Shown: positions 35,901-45,183, counted from the stretch's first letter. The stretch: DNA of 64,000 nucleotides from an uncultured Selenomonadales bacterium (GCA_937901445.1 CALDHY010000042.1:1-64000), one strand, 5' to 3'. Program-made: numbers and translations. The notes: generated by a model from the sequence alone, not told the origin.

Positions 35901-37118
35901 TTAATTTGAAAATCTTGAAACTTTCAACGCCCTAAAACCTATTGCCCCGCAAATGATTAACAAAATCATCGCCACGATAAAGACTGCGCCGTAACCGCCA
36001 ATTTCCGCCAAAAATCCCCACGCCGCCATTCCTATTGCCGCTGAAACTGTCAACCCGATTGAAACGTTGGAATAAATCTGCGAATAACTTTTATTGCCGA
36101 AAACTGCGCGAACTAAAAGCGGCGTTTGTACGAAAACTCCCGCAATAGCCCAGCCAAATAAAAATCCGCCACTAATTAAAATCGTCAAACTTGAACCGGT
36201 AAACATTAACCCTAAGCCGAAAATTCCAAGTCCTATCGTTGCCAAAACGCCAATTTTTAAACTTTTATCATTGATTAAGCCGAGTCCAACTTTGCCGATC
36301 ATCGAGCCGAGCATTGCCGCGCTTGCAACGGTTGCCGCGTCTCCCAGCGAAAAATTTAAAGTTGCCGCGTATTTTGGCATAAAGTGAAAGACGCTTGCAA
36401 CCGTGCTCATTAAAAATCCAAACATAAACAAGCCGTAAAACATTGGCATTTTCAAAACGGCGCGGTATTCGTAGCCGTCATTTTTATTTTGTCGCGCAGA
36501 AATATTTGATTCGCCGTAAGGTTTTAATCCTACGTCTGCCGGTTTATTTCTCAAAAAAATTCCAAGTACCGGCGCAATTAAAATTAAAATCGCCGCGCCC
36601 AAAATTATATAAGTCAATCGCCAGCCGTAAGAATTTATTAACATTCCGCAAATTGGATTGAAAATCGCACCGCCGACGCTTGAACCCGCCGCCGCAATTC
36701 CTATCATTAAACCAACTTTTTTATTGAACCAGCGCGGAATTATCGTAGGAAACCCCAAATACATTAAAAAAGTTAGCGCAATTCCCAAAATCGCTCCCGC
36801 CAAATAAAATTGCCACAGCGCGTCAAATTGTGACATTGAAATTAAAGTTGCGCCCAAAATGACTGATGAAAGTGTCATTGTAAGCCGCGCGCCGAATTTT
36901 TCCATAAGCCCGCCCGCAAACGCAAGCATTATCGACGACGCCAAAAGATTGAACGATAAATACATTGCAATTTTGCTAATCGGTACGCCCAATTCGTCGC
37001 TGATTGCAACAAAAAAAATACCGGAACAATTAATTACAATTCCGGTGCTGAACATTACAACGAGCGTGCAACACGCCGCCACAATGTAACCATAATGAAA
37101 AGGAAATTTTGCTGTCAA
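35901..37118 (-). CDS. MFS transporter (OFA-like)
   Basis: 405 aa with twelve predicted membrane helices. FHYGYIVAACCTLVVMFSTGIVINCSGIFF and the cytoplasmic loop GGLMEKFGARLTM match the oxalate/formate-antiporter-type (OFA) branch of the major facilitator superfamily, which carries small organic anions. Substrate not predictable. TTG start at 37118 with GGAAGG about 11 nt upstream. The 3' end is duplicated in tandem downstream. Confidence 0.88.
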   Translation of the reverse strand: MTAKFPFHYGYIVAACCTLVVMFSTGIVINCSGIFFVAISDELGVPISKIAMYLSFNLLASSIMLAFAGGLMEKFGARLTMTLSSVILGATLISMSQFDALWQFYLAGAILGIALTFLMYLGFPTIIPRWFNKKVGLMIGIAAAGSSVGGAIFNPICGMLINSYGWRLTYIILGAAILILIAPVLGIFLRNKPADVGLKPYGESNISARQNKNDGYEYRAVLKMPMFYGLFMFGFLMSTVASVFHFMPKYAATLNFSLGDAATVASAAMLGSMIGKVGLGLINDKSLKIGVLATIGLGIFGLGLMFTGSSLTILISGGFLFGWAIAGVFVQTPLLVRAVFGNKSYSQIYSNVSIGLTVSAAIGMAAWGFLAEIGGYGAVFIVAMILLIICGAIGFRALKVSRFSN

Positions 37119-37136
37119 AAAAATTCAATCCTTCCT

Positions 37137-37190
37137 GAATTTAATCCTTAATCCTTAATCCTTAATCCTTAATCCTTATTCCTTAAAATA
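37137..37190. repeat. Near-perfect heptamer array upstream of the MFS gene
   Basis: CCTTAAT repeated five times in tandem, ending CCTTATT-CCTTAAA: the cleanest 7-nt array in the window. It covers the stop codon and last codons of the siroheme decarboxylase gene at 37176. Confidence 0.92.
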
Positions 37191-37652
37191 TTTCATTGAG
37201 GTTTTTTTCCATTCTTTTTTTGAATAAAGCACTTGATAATTTTCGACGCCCGCCATTTGCGAAAGTTCCAAAATAATTGAATCGCATTCCTCGCGGGTTT
37301 TTGCGTGAATCATTGTATAAAGGTTATAATTCCAATTTGGCGCGGTGTTTCTGTCGTAGCAGTGCGAAACGGCGGGATGACTGCTCATAATTTCTGCAAC
37401 GGCGTCAAGATTTTCCGGCGGCACTTCCCATGCACAAAGTGCATTAAATTTAAAACCAACTTCACGATGACGCAAGACCGCGCCCATTTTGCGAATTTTT
37501 TTTTCTGCAACAAAATCTTGCACGCGGCGTAAAAATTCTTCTTCAGTAACGCCTGCGCGAGCCGCCAAAACTTTATAGGGCTCTTCGCAAAGCGGAAAAT
37601 CTTCCTGTAACGCCTTTATAATTTCTTTGTCTTGAAAAGTTAAATCGTTCAT
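37176..37652 (-). CDS. ahbB: Siroheme decarboxylase subunit, AhbB-like (Lrp/AsnC fold)
   Basis: 158 aa. N-terminal AsnC-type HTH (LTFQDKEIIKALQEDFPLCEEPYKVLAARAGVTEEEFLRRV) and a C-terminal ligand domain with AVSHCYDRNTAPNWNYNLYTMIHA. The R..W.YN.YTM.H pattern belongs to the AhbA/AhbB (NirDLGH) family, which decarboxylates siroheme to didecarboxysiroheme in the alternative heme route. A gene regulator is less likely. Overlaps the upstream paralogue by four bases, as expected for a heterodimer. The C-terminal codons run into a heptamer array. Confidence 0.8.
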   Translation of the reverse strand: MNDLTFQDKEIIKALQEDFPLCEEPYKVLAARAGVTEEEFLRRVQDFVAEKKIRKMGAVLRHREVGFKFNALCAWEVPPENLDAVAEIMSSHPAVSHCYDRNTAPNWNYNLYTMIHAKTREECDSIILELSQMAGVENYQVLYSKKEWKKTSMKYFKE

Positions 37653-38104
37653 TGCAAATTAAACTGTACGTTGACTTTGTACTTTTTGTTCGACTTCAAT
37701 TTAAGCATATCTTCGACGCCGGGCAAGTTTTTAATTTCGTTCAAAATGGTTGATTCTTGCGCAGAATCCCGCGTCAACAGCGTAAACCACAAATTATATT
37801 TGCCCTCGCGTTCGTAATTGTGCGTTGCCTCCGGATAACGATTAACCGCCTCTGCAACCGGCGTAATTTCGGCGGGCGAAACTTTCAACGCTACCAAAGT
37901 TCCAACGTAGCCCAAATTGTTTGAATTAAAAAAAGTTCCAATTCGGCGCAAATATCCCGCCGCCTTCAATTCACGGATTCTTGAAAGAATTGTTTCTTCA
38001 TCAGTGCCGAGTTCCGCCGCCATTTTCGCAAAGGGTCTGCTGCAAATTGGAAGATTGCCCTGCAACCGGTTTAATAATTCTTTGTCGAAAAGTGAAAGAT
38101 CCAT
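37649..38104 (-). CDS. ahbA: Siroheme decarboxylase subunit, AhbA-like
   Basis: 151 aa paralogue of the next gene: HTH (LSLFDKELLNRLQGNLPICSRPFAKMAAELGTDEETILSRI) and YPEATHNYEREGKYNLWFTLLT. ATG at 38104 follows GAGAAAGG; an open frame continues upstream without a ribosome binding site. Presumed partner of AhbB. ahbC and ahbD, the later steps, are not in the window. Confidence 0.8.
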   Translation of the reverse strand: MDLSLFDKELLNRLQGNLPICSRPFAKMAAELGTDEETILSRIRELKAAGYLRRIGTFFNSNNLGYVGTLVALKVSPAEITPVAEAVNRYPEATHNYEREGKYNLWFTLLTRDSAQESTILNEIKNLPGVEDMLKLKSNKKYKVNVQFNLQ

Positions 38105-38153
38105 CGCCTTTCTCTCCTTTATCTGAAAATGAAACGTATTCACTAAAACCATT

Positions 38154-38765
38154 TTACAAAGAATCGGCGATAACGTCAAGCAAATCTGAAACGCCTTCAT
38201 AATTTTTTGAACTGTAAGGAAGTATTGGCAATTCCTCAATTCCAAAAGAATTTTTTATGACGGCTAAATTTTTTGCGCGTTCATTTTTTGAAAGTTTGTC
38301 AGCCTTTGTAGCGATAATCAGCACGGGCAAATTTTTTTCAAGGATATTTTGAAAAGTTTGTAAATCTGAATCCATTGGCGCGTGTCTCATATCGACAAGT
38401 TGACAGACGAATTTAATATTGGGGCTTTTAGTTAAATAATCGTCGATAAATTTTGCCCAAATGTTTCTGTTAGTCTTTGAAGTTTTGGCGTAGCCGTAGC
38501 CGGGCAAGTCTACCAAATAAAAATCTTTCAATTCCGGCGGCTCAACGATTTTCAGCGTTGCCTTGTAGAAATTAATTGTTTGAGTTTTGCCGGGAGTTTG
38601 AGACGTGCGCGCTAAATTTCGTCTGTTGCAGAGGGAATTAATCAGCGAAGATTTACCGACGTTTGAACGCCCGATAAAAACAATTTCCGGCAGAATTTCT
38701 TCAGGGTATTGTGAACTTTTGACGGCTGACGCCACATAATCACTTTTAATAATTTTATTTTCCAT
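38154..38765 (-). CDS. ysxC: Ribosome-assembly GTPase YsxC/EngB
   Basis: 203 aa. G1 GRSNVGKSS, G2 around TPGKTQTINF, G3 DLPGYGYA, G4 TKAD: the EngB/YsxC family of GTPases used in 50S subunit assembly. Promoter with an extended -10 (TGCTATAAT at 38782-38775) just upstream. Cotranscription with ahbA is possible (49-nt gap). Confidence 0.95.
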   Translation of the reverse strand: MENKIIKSDYVASAVKSSQYPEEILPEIVFIGRSNVGKSSLINSLCNRRNLARTSQTPGKTQTINFYKATLKIVEPPELKDFYLVDLPGYGYAKTSKTNRNIWAKFIDDYLTKSPNIKFVCQLVDMRHAPMDSDLQTFQNILEKNLPVLIIATKADKLSKNERAKNLAVIKNSFGIEELPILPYSSKNYEGVSDLLDVIADSL

Positions 38766-38834
38766 AGCGCGGCAATTATAGCACTTCAGCGGCGTTTGTG
38801 CTACAATCTGTTAAAAATTTTGGAAGGTGAAATT

Positions 38835-39458
38835 TTGAAAGTCTATGAAACAAATTTTCGTGAAACATACCGGCGAATTTGCCTTTTGAGCGGCGCGGAA
38901 ATTGTCAACAAAATAAATCTGCGCGAGGTTTTCGATTATCCCGTTGAAGAAAAAATGGACGGCTTTATAACTTACTGTTACATCGACGATGAAACGGGAT
39001 TGAACTTTAAAATTTTGGCGGGCGCGCAGATTGACGGCGATAAAATAAAAGTTTTTCCGGCAAGCTACAAAAAAAGCGTTGCCGTGCGTCGCGCAGAAAT
39101 TGAAGATACTGAAATTACAATTCTTGCCGAAAGATACGCCGCCGCCTTTCGTGACAAGATTAAAGTTTTGGAAGATACTTTTGCATTCGACGCCGCCAAA
39201 GAAAAAACGCGCTATATTAAAACGATTGACAGTTTACGCCATCCGAATTTTCCCGACGATATTGCAGTTTACTTTCACGGGGAAAATTTTCAGCCGGAAT
39301 TGGCGTGGGTACGTTGCGTCGAAGTCGAAGGCAATTTAATCACGGGCGTTTTACTTCACGAATTGCAACAGCCTTTTGAAGTGCATACAGGCGATAAAAT
39401 AAATTTCGGCGTGGCAGATTTTAACAATGAAATTATTTGTGCGGTAATTAAGGATTAG
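38835..39458 (+). CDS. Hypothetical protein
   Basis: 207 aa, cytosolic, mixed charge, no signal peptide. TTG at 38835 follows GGAAGGTG; an upstream frame start has none. Plus-strand extended -10 TGCTACAAT (38799-38807) lies upstream, divergent from ysxC. The C-terminal half (WVRCVEVEGNLITGVLLHELQQPFEVHTGDKINF) looks like a small beta-barrel of the kind seen in DUF2314/DUF4026-type proteins, but I do not recognise the family with certainty. The stop lies within a heptamer repeat. Confidence 0.65.
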   Translation: MKVYETNFRETYRRICLLSGAEIVNKINLREVFDYPVEEKMDGFITYCYIDDETGLNFKILAGAQIDGDKIKVFPASYKKSVAVRRAEIEDTEITILAERYAAAFRDKIKVLEDTFAFDAAKEKTRYIKTIDSLRHPNFPDDIAVYFHGENFQPELAWVRCVEVEGNLITGVLLHELQQPFEVHTGDKINFGVADFNNEIICAVIKD

Positions 39459-39484
39459 GGACTAAGGGCTAAGGGCTAGGGATT
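39449..39484. repeat. Heptamer repeat array upstream of dxr
   Basis: 7-mers AAGGATT, AGGGACT, AAGGGCT, AAGGGCT, AGGGATT on the plus strand, overlapping the stop of the preceding gene. Confidence 0.85.
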
Positions 39485-39513
39485 TTAAGATAAAAAATTA
39501 CGCGGTGATATAA

Positions 39514-40671
39514 ATGAAAAAAATTGCGATACTCGGTTCAACCGGTTCAATAGGAACTCAAGCATTGGACGTTGTACGAAATTTGCCCGGCGAATTTAAA
39601 GTTTCGGTATTGGCGGCAAATTCCAACGTCGAATTGTTTTCTAAACAGATTGAAGAATTTCAGCCTGAACTTGCAGTGCTTGCAGATGAAACGGCTTACA
39701 AAATTTTGAAAGAAAAAAATTTCGGCGGTACAAAAATTGCGGGCGGGCGTCAAGCATTTATCGACGCGGCAGGATTTGACGGCGTGGAAATTGTTTTAAC
39801 TTCAATGAGCGGCTTTGCAGGGCTGGAGCCGACAATTAAAGCGATAAAGTGTAAAAAAAATATCGCCCTTGCCAATAAAGAAACGCTTGTAGTTGCGGGC
39901 GAAATTGTTACAAAACTTGCGGCAGATTACGGCGTTAAAATTTTGCCGGTTGACAGTGAACACGGGGCTTTTTTTCAGTGCTTGCAGGGCGAAAATTACA
40001 AATCGATTGAAAAACTTTTGCTTACGGCGTCCGGCGGTCCTTTCAGAGGCAAAACTCGCGCAGATTTACAAAATGCAACTGTAAATGAAGTTTTAGCTCA
40101 CCCGACGTGGAATATGGGCAAAAAAATTACAGTTGATTCTGCGTCATTAGTAAACAAGGGGCTTGAAGTCATTGAGGCGAAATTTTTGTACGGCGTCAAC
40201 TACGAACAAATTCAAGTTGTCGTTCATCCTCAAAGTATCGTTCATTCAATGGTTGAATTTGTTGACGGCTCCATAATTGCACAACTTGCCGCGCCGGATA
40301 TGCGCCTTCCCATTCAATACGCTTTAACTTATCCTGACAGAAAAATTTCTCCAATAAAAAAATTAGACTTTTGGGAAATAAAAAATTTAACGTTTGAAAA
40401 GCCTGACTTTGAAACTTTCAAGGGGTTAAAGTTTGCGTACGAGGCGGGCAAAATTGGCGGAACTATGCCCTGTGTATTCAACGCGGCAAATGAAGTGGCG
40501 GTGGCGGCGTTTTTGGCGGGAAAAATTAAATTTCTGCAGATTTATGACGTTATCGAAAATGCAATGAACTCTCGCGCAGTTATAAAAAATCCGACGCTTG
40601 AAATTTTGCTTGATGAAGATAAAATTGTTAGAAATTTATCAGAAAAATTTATTTTACAGTTTTGTACTTGA
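39514..40671 (+). CDS. dxr: 1-deoxy-D-xylulose 5-phosphate reductoisomerase
   Basis: 385 aa enzyme of the MEP isoprenoid pathway (also ispC). NADPH site ILGSTGSIGTQALDV, LANKETLVVAG, metal/substrate motifs PVDSEH, TASGGPFR and HPTWNMGKKITVDSA, and AANEVAVAAFL near the C-terminus. In many Firmicutes it is followed by rseP; here a lipoprotein gene follows after 66 nt. Confidence 0.97.
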   Translation: MKKIAILGSTGSIGTQALDVVRNLPGEFKVSVLAANSNVELFSKQIEEFQPELAVLADETAYKILKEKNFGGTKIAGGRQAFIDAAGFDGVEIVLTSMSGFAGLEPTIKAIKCKKNIALANKETLVVAGEIVTKLAADYGVKILPVDSEHGAFFQCLQGENYKSIEKLLLTASGGPFRGKTRADLQNATVNEVLAHPTWNMGKKITVDSASLVNKGLEVIEAKFLYGVNYEQIQVVVHPQSIVHSMVEFVDGSIIAQLAAPDMRLPIQYALTYPDRKISPIKKLDFWEIKNLTFEKPDFETFKGLKFAYEAGKIGGTMPCVFNAANEVAVAAFLAGKIKFLQIYDVIENAMNSRAVIKNPTLEILLDEDKIVRNLSEKFILQFCT

Positions 40672-40737
40672 TTAATATTAAAAATTTTGATATTATTACA
40701 CGTCAAAATTGACAAAAACATTTTGGAGGTAATTCAA

Positions 40738-41346
40738 ATGAAAAAAACTTTAGCGTTATTTGCATTGGCTTTAATGTTGGTTTCTACAGGTTGCGGCAAA
40801 ACAAACAATCCTGCAGAAGAAGTTAAACAGGATGCAAACGCGGCAGTTGAAGAAGTCAAAGAAAAAGTTGACGATGCCGCCCAAGCTGCAAACAACGCCG
40901 TAAATAACGCCGCCGATGCCGCTCAAGCACTCCTTGAAGACGCAAAAGCAACAATGGCAAGCATTCAAGCAGGCACTGTCGATAAAAAAGTTGCCGCGCT
41001 TGATGGCGTTGTACCCGGTATTAATTATGAAGTCATAACCGAAAAATACGGCGAGCCTATTTCTTATGAAAATCAAATTGCGCAATTCTCAAACGGTCTC
41101 GATATGAAAGTTGTTAATAACGTCGTTGAGGAAGTTTCAACAATGTATGACGGACTTTACACACCGGCGGATATTGCAGTCGGTATGGTTGACTATTCTT
41201 TGAATGACGCTTACGGCGATGCAAGCTCCGTTACAATGGGCGATAACGGCGGCGTTGTTTACAAGTACGTTGACAAAAACCGCACGATTGAATTTACCAC
41301 ACGTGACGGCTATATTTCCGAAATTAAATGCACCTTGAATAAATAA
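40738..41346 (+). CDS. Alanine-rich putative lipoprotein
   Basis: 202 aa. ATG at 40738 with GGAGG gives a clean lipoprotein signal (KKTLALFALALMLVSTGCG, Cys 19 or 20). Residues ~25-85 form an Ala/Glu/Lys-rich helical, coiled-coil-like stretch resembling YtxH-type or Lpp-like segments. The C-terminal ~110 residues form a globular domain (VPGINYEVITEKYGEPISYENQ.., then YVDKNRTIEFTTRDGYISEIKC), possibly a SmpA/BLIP-like fold. Function not recognised. Confidence 0.75.
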   Translation: MKKTLALFALALMLVSTGCGKTNNPAEEVKQDANAAVEEVKEKVDDAAQAANNAVNNAADAAQALLEDAKATMASIQAGTVDKKVAALDGVVPGINYEVITEKYGEPISYENQIAQFSNGLDMKVVNNVVEEVSTMYDGLYTPADIAVGMVDYSLNDAYGDASSVTMGDNGGVVYKYVDKNRTIEFTTRDGYISEIKCTLNK

Positions 41347-41370
41347 TTTTTAGTTTAAAATTTTTCCAAC

Positions 41371-41412
41371 AAAAAAAGCGGCAAGTAATTTAACCTGCCG
41401 CCAATTTTTTTT
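41371..41412. terminator. Bidirectional terminator
   Basis: GCGGCAAGTAA/TTAACCTGCCGC hairpin (41378-41401) flanked by seven A and eight T. Serves both converging genes. Confidence 0.9.
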
Positions 41413-41425
41413 GCGCTAAAAAATT

Positions 41426-42655
41426 TCAAGCTCTTTTGGATTTTAAATATTCGTCGATAGTGTTTGCAACCTGTTTTGAATAGTAAACTGCAAGAACAAC
41501 ATTTTTTGAACCGGCTACAACGTCGCCGCTTGCAAAAACGCCGTCTATTGAAGTTCTGCCGCTCTCGTCAACCACGATTAAGCCTTTTTCATTAACTTTT
41601 AAATCTTGTGAAGTGTTTACGATTTTATCTTTCGGACCTTGACTGATAGCAATAATTGTACTGTCTGCGGGCATAAGTACCGGCTCTTCTTCACGAATAA
41701 CATTGCCTTCATTGTCAAAAATTTTTGGAATAAAAATTGGTCCTTCTTCAGTAAATTCTTTAATCGCCATACCTTGTTGAATTTCGATACCGTCAACTGC
41801 GGCGTAATCCAATTCCCTTTGACTTGCGGCGATTCTTTGACGGCGTGCATAAAGCGTAACGTGACGACTGCCCATTCTTACAACAGTTCGTGCAACGTCA
41901 ATAGCAGAATTGCCCGCGCCGATTATTGCAACCGTATCGCCCAAATCATATGCTTCAGGATTCTGCAGATAGTCAACGGCGAAATGTACGTTGCCTAAAG
42001 ATTCGCCTTTACAGTGCGTGCGATTGGGACGCCAAACGCCCGTACCAATGAAAATTGCGTCGTAACCGTCCATAAATAAATCTTCCAAGTGCAACGCGCC
42101 GCCTATCGCCGTATTTGGGCGAAAATGTATCCCCATCTCGCGCAGTTTTGTTGCGTATCTGTCAAGGATTTTTCTGGGCAGACGAAAAGCCGGTATACCG
42201 TAGCGCATCATCCCGCCAATTTTATCCATACGTTCAAAAATTGTAATTCTATGCCCTTTTGCGGCAAGTTTTATGGCAATGGTAATTCCGGCGGGACCCG
42301 CGCCGATTATTGCTACTCTTTGCCCTGTATCCGGCAACTTTTCAATCGTTGCTCTGTCAAAATATGAATCCGAAATATATTGTTCGATATTTGGAATTTG
42401 AACTGCCGAGCCTTCCTTGCGTTTGCCTTGAATGCAATTTCCTTCACATTGTTTTTCGTGATCGCAGACAAGCGAACAAACTATTGACAGCGGATTATTT
42501 TCAAAAAGCATTTGCCCCGCTTCTTGAGTTTTGCCTTCAAGGAAAAGGCGTATCATTTCAGGAATATTTGTTTGAATTGGACAACCTTTCAAACGGCACA
42601 ACGGCTTTTTACATTGTAAGCAACGCCGCGCCTCTTCAATTACGTGCATAGCCAT
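41426..42655 (-). CDS. GltD-like NAD(P)H:acceptor oxidoreductase (glutamate synthase beta-type)
   Basis: 409 aa. N-terminal Fe-S region with CLQCKKPLCRLKGCPIQTNIP and CSLVCDHEKQCEGNC, then FAD site VAIIGAGPAG, a second Rossmann fold VAIIGAGNSAID, and the C-terminal GVFASGDVV. It matches free-standing GltD/NfnB-like subunits. No GltB or NfnA gene is nearby, so its partner and reaction (glutamate synthesis or electron bifurcation) are open. Monocistronic. Confidence 0.88.
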   Translation of the reverse strand: MAMHVIEEARRCLQCKKPLCRLKGCPIQTNIPEMIRLFLEGKTQEAGQMLFENNPLSIVCSLVCDHEKQCEGNCIQGKRKEGSAVQIPNIEQYISDSYFDRATIEKLPDTGQRVAIIGAGPAGITIAIKLAAKGHRITIFERMDKIGGMMRYGIPAFRLPRKILDRYATKLREMGIHFRPNTAIGGALHLEDLFMDGYDAIFIGTGVWRPNRTHCKGESLGNVHFAVDYLQNPEAYDLGDTVAIIGAGNSAIDVARTVVRMGSRHVTLYARRQRIAASQRELDYAAVDGIEIQQGMAIKEFTEEGPIFIPKIFDNEGNVIREEEPVLMPADSTIIAISQGPKDKIVNTSQDLKVNEKGLIVVDESGRTSIDGVFASGDVVAGSKNVVLAVYYSKQVANTIDEYLKSKRA

Positions 42656-42699
42656 TCGTTAAAATCTCCTTTCGTTTATTTCAAAATTATTTTTTTATT

Positions 42700-42866
42700 T
42701 ATAAATGTACTTTCTTTTTTCAGCAGCTAAAAAAGAAAGTACCAAAGAAAAAGAGCCGCGCCCGCCTGTGTTTTTCGCGTCGAACTTTCAAAAATTCAAA
42801 GGTTAAGCCGCGTTTGCATGCGTTGCAGAAATTTTAACGTTGCCGGTAAAAACGGAGTGCGGCGGG
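42700..42866. repeat. Intergenic repeat element with AAAGAAAGTACCAAAGAAAA core
   Basis: Holds TACTTTCTTT, a short loop, AAAGAAAGTA(CCAAAGAAAA), then a GC-rich part with GCCCGCC (42771) and GGCGGGC (42861) as distant inverted arms. The same core in reverse occurs at 56268-56318. The rest of the 220-nt gap before rtcB holds no gene. Confidence 0.7.
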
Positions 42867-42875
42867 CGATCTTTT

Positions 42876-44090
42876 TTAAGTTCCTGCTTTAAAATTGTAC
42901 AGCGGTTTTAAATGTTCGCGTACTTCAACTGTCGGGGCAATTAGACTTTCTATTTCTGCCGCCGGTTTATAAACCATTGGCGATTCATCGATTGTACCTT
43001 CACCAACTGAAGACGTGTAAATTCCTTCCATAGATTTTTGAAATTCTTCAAGCGAAATTAATTCTTTTGCGGCACTGCGCGAAATAATACGCCCTGCGCC
43101 GTGCGGAGCCGAAAAATTCCAGTCCGCGTTGCCTTTGCCGATACAAATTAAACTGCCGTCGCGCATATTCATTGGAATCAAAACTTCTTCATCAGCATAA
43201 GCCGAAATTGCGCCCTTTCGCAGAATTTTATTTTCTTGGTCAATGTAGTTATGTTTCGTGGTAAAAATGTTCATTTTATGCATTGGAATTTTCATTTTGC
43301 TACAAATTATTTCAATCATTGTTAGGCGGTTTAATTCTGCAAATTCGTCAGCAAGTGCCATATCGTGAAGGTAGCCTTCCATTTCCGCGCCGCTCAAAAA
43401 AGCAAGTTCATTTGGAATATCTCTGTTTTGGCTTTTAACTTTTGCAACTTCAGCATCAATTTCAGATTCGCGCCCTTCCTTTTTCAGGCGTTCAATTAAA
43501 TCTACAATACCGTATTTGTTGCTTTTCAATTCGGCGATAGCTTTACCCTGCCAAAATTTACAAACTTGCAAACCTAAATTTCGGCTGCCGCTGTGAATTA
43601 CCAAGTACCATTGCCCGTTTTCAACAGATTTATCGACTTCGATAAAGTGGTTGCCGCCGCCCAATGTTCCCGCTGAATTTAAAATTCCGGAAATTGCCTC
43701 GTCATTCATTGGCGCAATTAGTTTTCTCAAAAGGTTGTCAACTTGCTTGCTTACCTTATTTGGCAGTGTTCCGGCTTTATGAATGCCGACACCGGCAGGG
43801 ATAAATTGATTAATAACTTTGTCGAGAGTTTGTAAATCCATTTCCGGAATTTTGACATAAGACATTGAACAGCTGATATCTACGCCGACTAAATTTGGTA
43901 CGATTTTATCTGAATAAGTTTGAGTGTAGCCGACAACGCAATTTGCGCCCGTGTGACAATCCGGCTGAATACGAATTTTTTCATTGGCGAAAGTTTGACA
44001 GTTCAAAATTTCTTTAATTTGGTTGAGACATTCCGGCTCAATATTTTCTGTAAAAACTTTTGCTGCGTTGTATTTTCCTTTAATTTCCAT
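42876..44090 (-). CDS. rtcB: RtcB-type RNA ligase
   Basis: 404 aa. PDCHTGANCVVGYT, VGVDISCSM (metal Cys region), GGGNHFIE, HSGSRNLG, and the C-terminal APHGAGR with the guanylylated His region. RtcB joins 2',3'-cyclic phosphate or 3'-phosphate RNA ends to 5'-OH in a GTP/Mn-dependent way and repairs cleaved tRNAs. No archease or RtcA gene is next to it. Confidence 0.94.
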   Translation of the reverse strand: MEIKGKYNAAKVFTENIEPECLNQIKEILNCQTFANEKIRIQPDCHTGANCVVGYTQTYSDKIVPNLVGVDISCSMSYVKIPEMDLQTLDKVINQFIPAGVGIHKAGTLPNKVSKQVDNLLRKLIAPMNDEAISGILNSAGTLGGGNHFIEVDKSVENGQWYLVIHSGSRNLGLQVCKFWQGKAIAELKSNKYGIVDLIERLKKEGRESEIDAEVAKVKSQNRDIPNELAFLSGAEMEGYLHDMALADEFAELNRLTMIEIICSKMKIPMHKMNIFTTKHNYIDQENKILRKGAISAYADEEVLIPMNMRDGSLICIGKGNADWNFSAPHGAGRIISRSAAKELISLEEFQKSMEGIYTSSVGEGTIDESPMVYKPAAEIESLIAPTVEVREHLKPLYNFKAGT

Positions 44091-44102
44091 AAAAATTTCT
44101 TC

Positions 44103-44130
44103 CTAGCCCTTAGTCCCTAGCCCTTAATAA
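44103..44130. repeat. Heptamer repeat array between mnmA and rtcB
   Basis: 7-mers AGCCCTT, AGTCCCT, AGCCCTT in tandem on the plus strand. They cover the mnmA stop codon. Confidence 0.8.
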
Positions 44131-45151
44131 CCGCGCCGCCCAAAAGTTCCTCGCCGTCATAGAAAACTACAGATTGCCCTGCAGTAACCGCACGTTGCGG
44201 TTCATCGAAAGTAACTTTAACATTTTCGCCAAAAGTTTCAACGGTACAATTTGCCGTGCGCGGACTGTAGCGAATTTTGCATTGCAGTCGCGCAGGAAAT
44301 TTCGGCGGGTAAATCCAGTGAACATCTTCAGCCGTCAAAAATTTTGAAAAAGTTTCGTCGTTGCCGCCCACAATTACGCGCCGGTTTTTCACGTCCAATT
44401 TCACAACGTACAAAGGATTTTCAGCCGCAATTCCCAAGCCCTTACGCTGTCCGATGGTATAATTTGCAACGCCGTCATGATAACCCAAAACTTTTCCTGC
44501 CGTGTTTACAATTTCGCCACTTTTCAAGGCGTCAGCAAAATCTGCGCGAGCGGCGATAAAACTTTTATAATCGTCATTCGGTACAAAACAAATTTCTTGA
44601 CTGTCTTTTTTGTGCGCCGTAACCAAATTTAATTTTTCGGCAAGCGCGCGCGTTTCAGTTTTTGAAAATTCGCCGAGCGGTAAAATAATTTTTGAAAGTT
44701 TTTCCGGCGTCAAATTGTAAAGCACGTAAGATTGGTCTTTCTTAGTGTCAACGGCTTTTTTGAGTTTAAATCTGCCGTCTTCAAAAATAATTCGTGCGTA
44801 ATGACCGGTTGCCAAAAAATCTGCGCCGAGTTCCTGCGCAAAGTCAAACAGTTTGCCAAATTTAATTTTTTTGTTGCAACGAACGCAGGGATTGGGCGTT
44901 TTGCCTTTGAGGTATTCCTCGACAAAATAATTTTCAATTTCCGCACGAAAAATTTGTCTGAAGTCAGCCACAAAATGTTTAATCCCCAACTGCGCGGCGA
45001 CTATTTTGGCGTCGTCAATTTCGGCTGAATCGTCTTTAATTTGCATTGTGACGCCGAAAACTTCAAAGCCCTGTTGAATTAAGAGAGCCGCCGTTAATGA
45101 ACTGTCAACGCCGCCGCTCATTGCAACTGCAACTTTTTTTGTGCCTGCCAT
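44117..45151 (-). CDS. mnmA: tRNA 2-thiouridylase MnmA
   Basis: 344 aa. PP-loop AMSGGVDSSL, catalytic Cys in NPCVRCN, GHYARI, DQSYVL and a second catalytic Cys in SQEICFVP. It thiolates U34 of tRNA Lys, Glu and Gln. The C-terminal beta domain is intact and the stop lies in a heptamer repeat. A decayed copy of its 5' end lies just upstream (45184-45257). Confidence 0.97.
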   Translation of the reverse strand: MAGTKKVAVAMSGGVDSSLTAALLIQQGFEVFGVTMQIKDDSAEIDDAKIVAAQLGIKHFVADFRQIFRAEIENYFVEEYLKGKTPNPCVRCNKKIKFGKLFDFAQELGADFLATGHYARIIFEDGRFKLKKAVDTKKDQSYVLYNLTPEKLSKIILPLGEFSKTETRALAEKLNLVTAHKKDSQEICFVPNDDYKSFIAARADFADALKSGEIVNTAGKVLGYHDGVANYTIGQRKGLGIAAENPLYVVKLDVKNRRVIVGGNDETFSKFLTAEDVHWIYPPKFPARLQCKIRYSPRTANCTVETFGENVKVTFDEPQRAVTAGQSVVFYDGEELLGGAVIKG

Positions 45152-45183
45152 TGAAAATTTACCTCTTTAATAAAAAAAATTAC

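Noticed and set aside
37649..38104. Lrp/AsnC transcription regulators
   Set aside because: Paired overlapping genes with the siroheme-decarboxylase motif fit the AhbA/AhbB enzyme better, though a regulator is not fully excluded.
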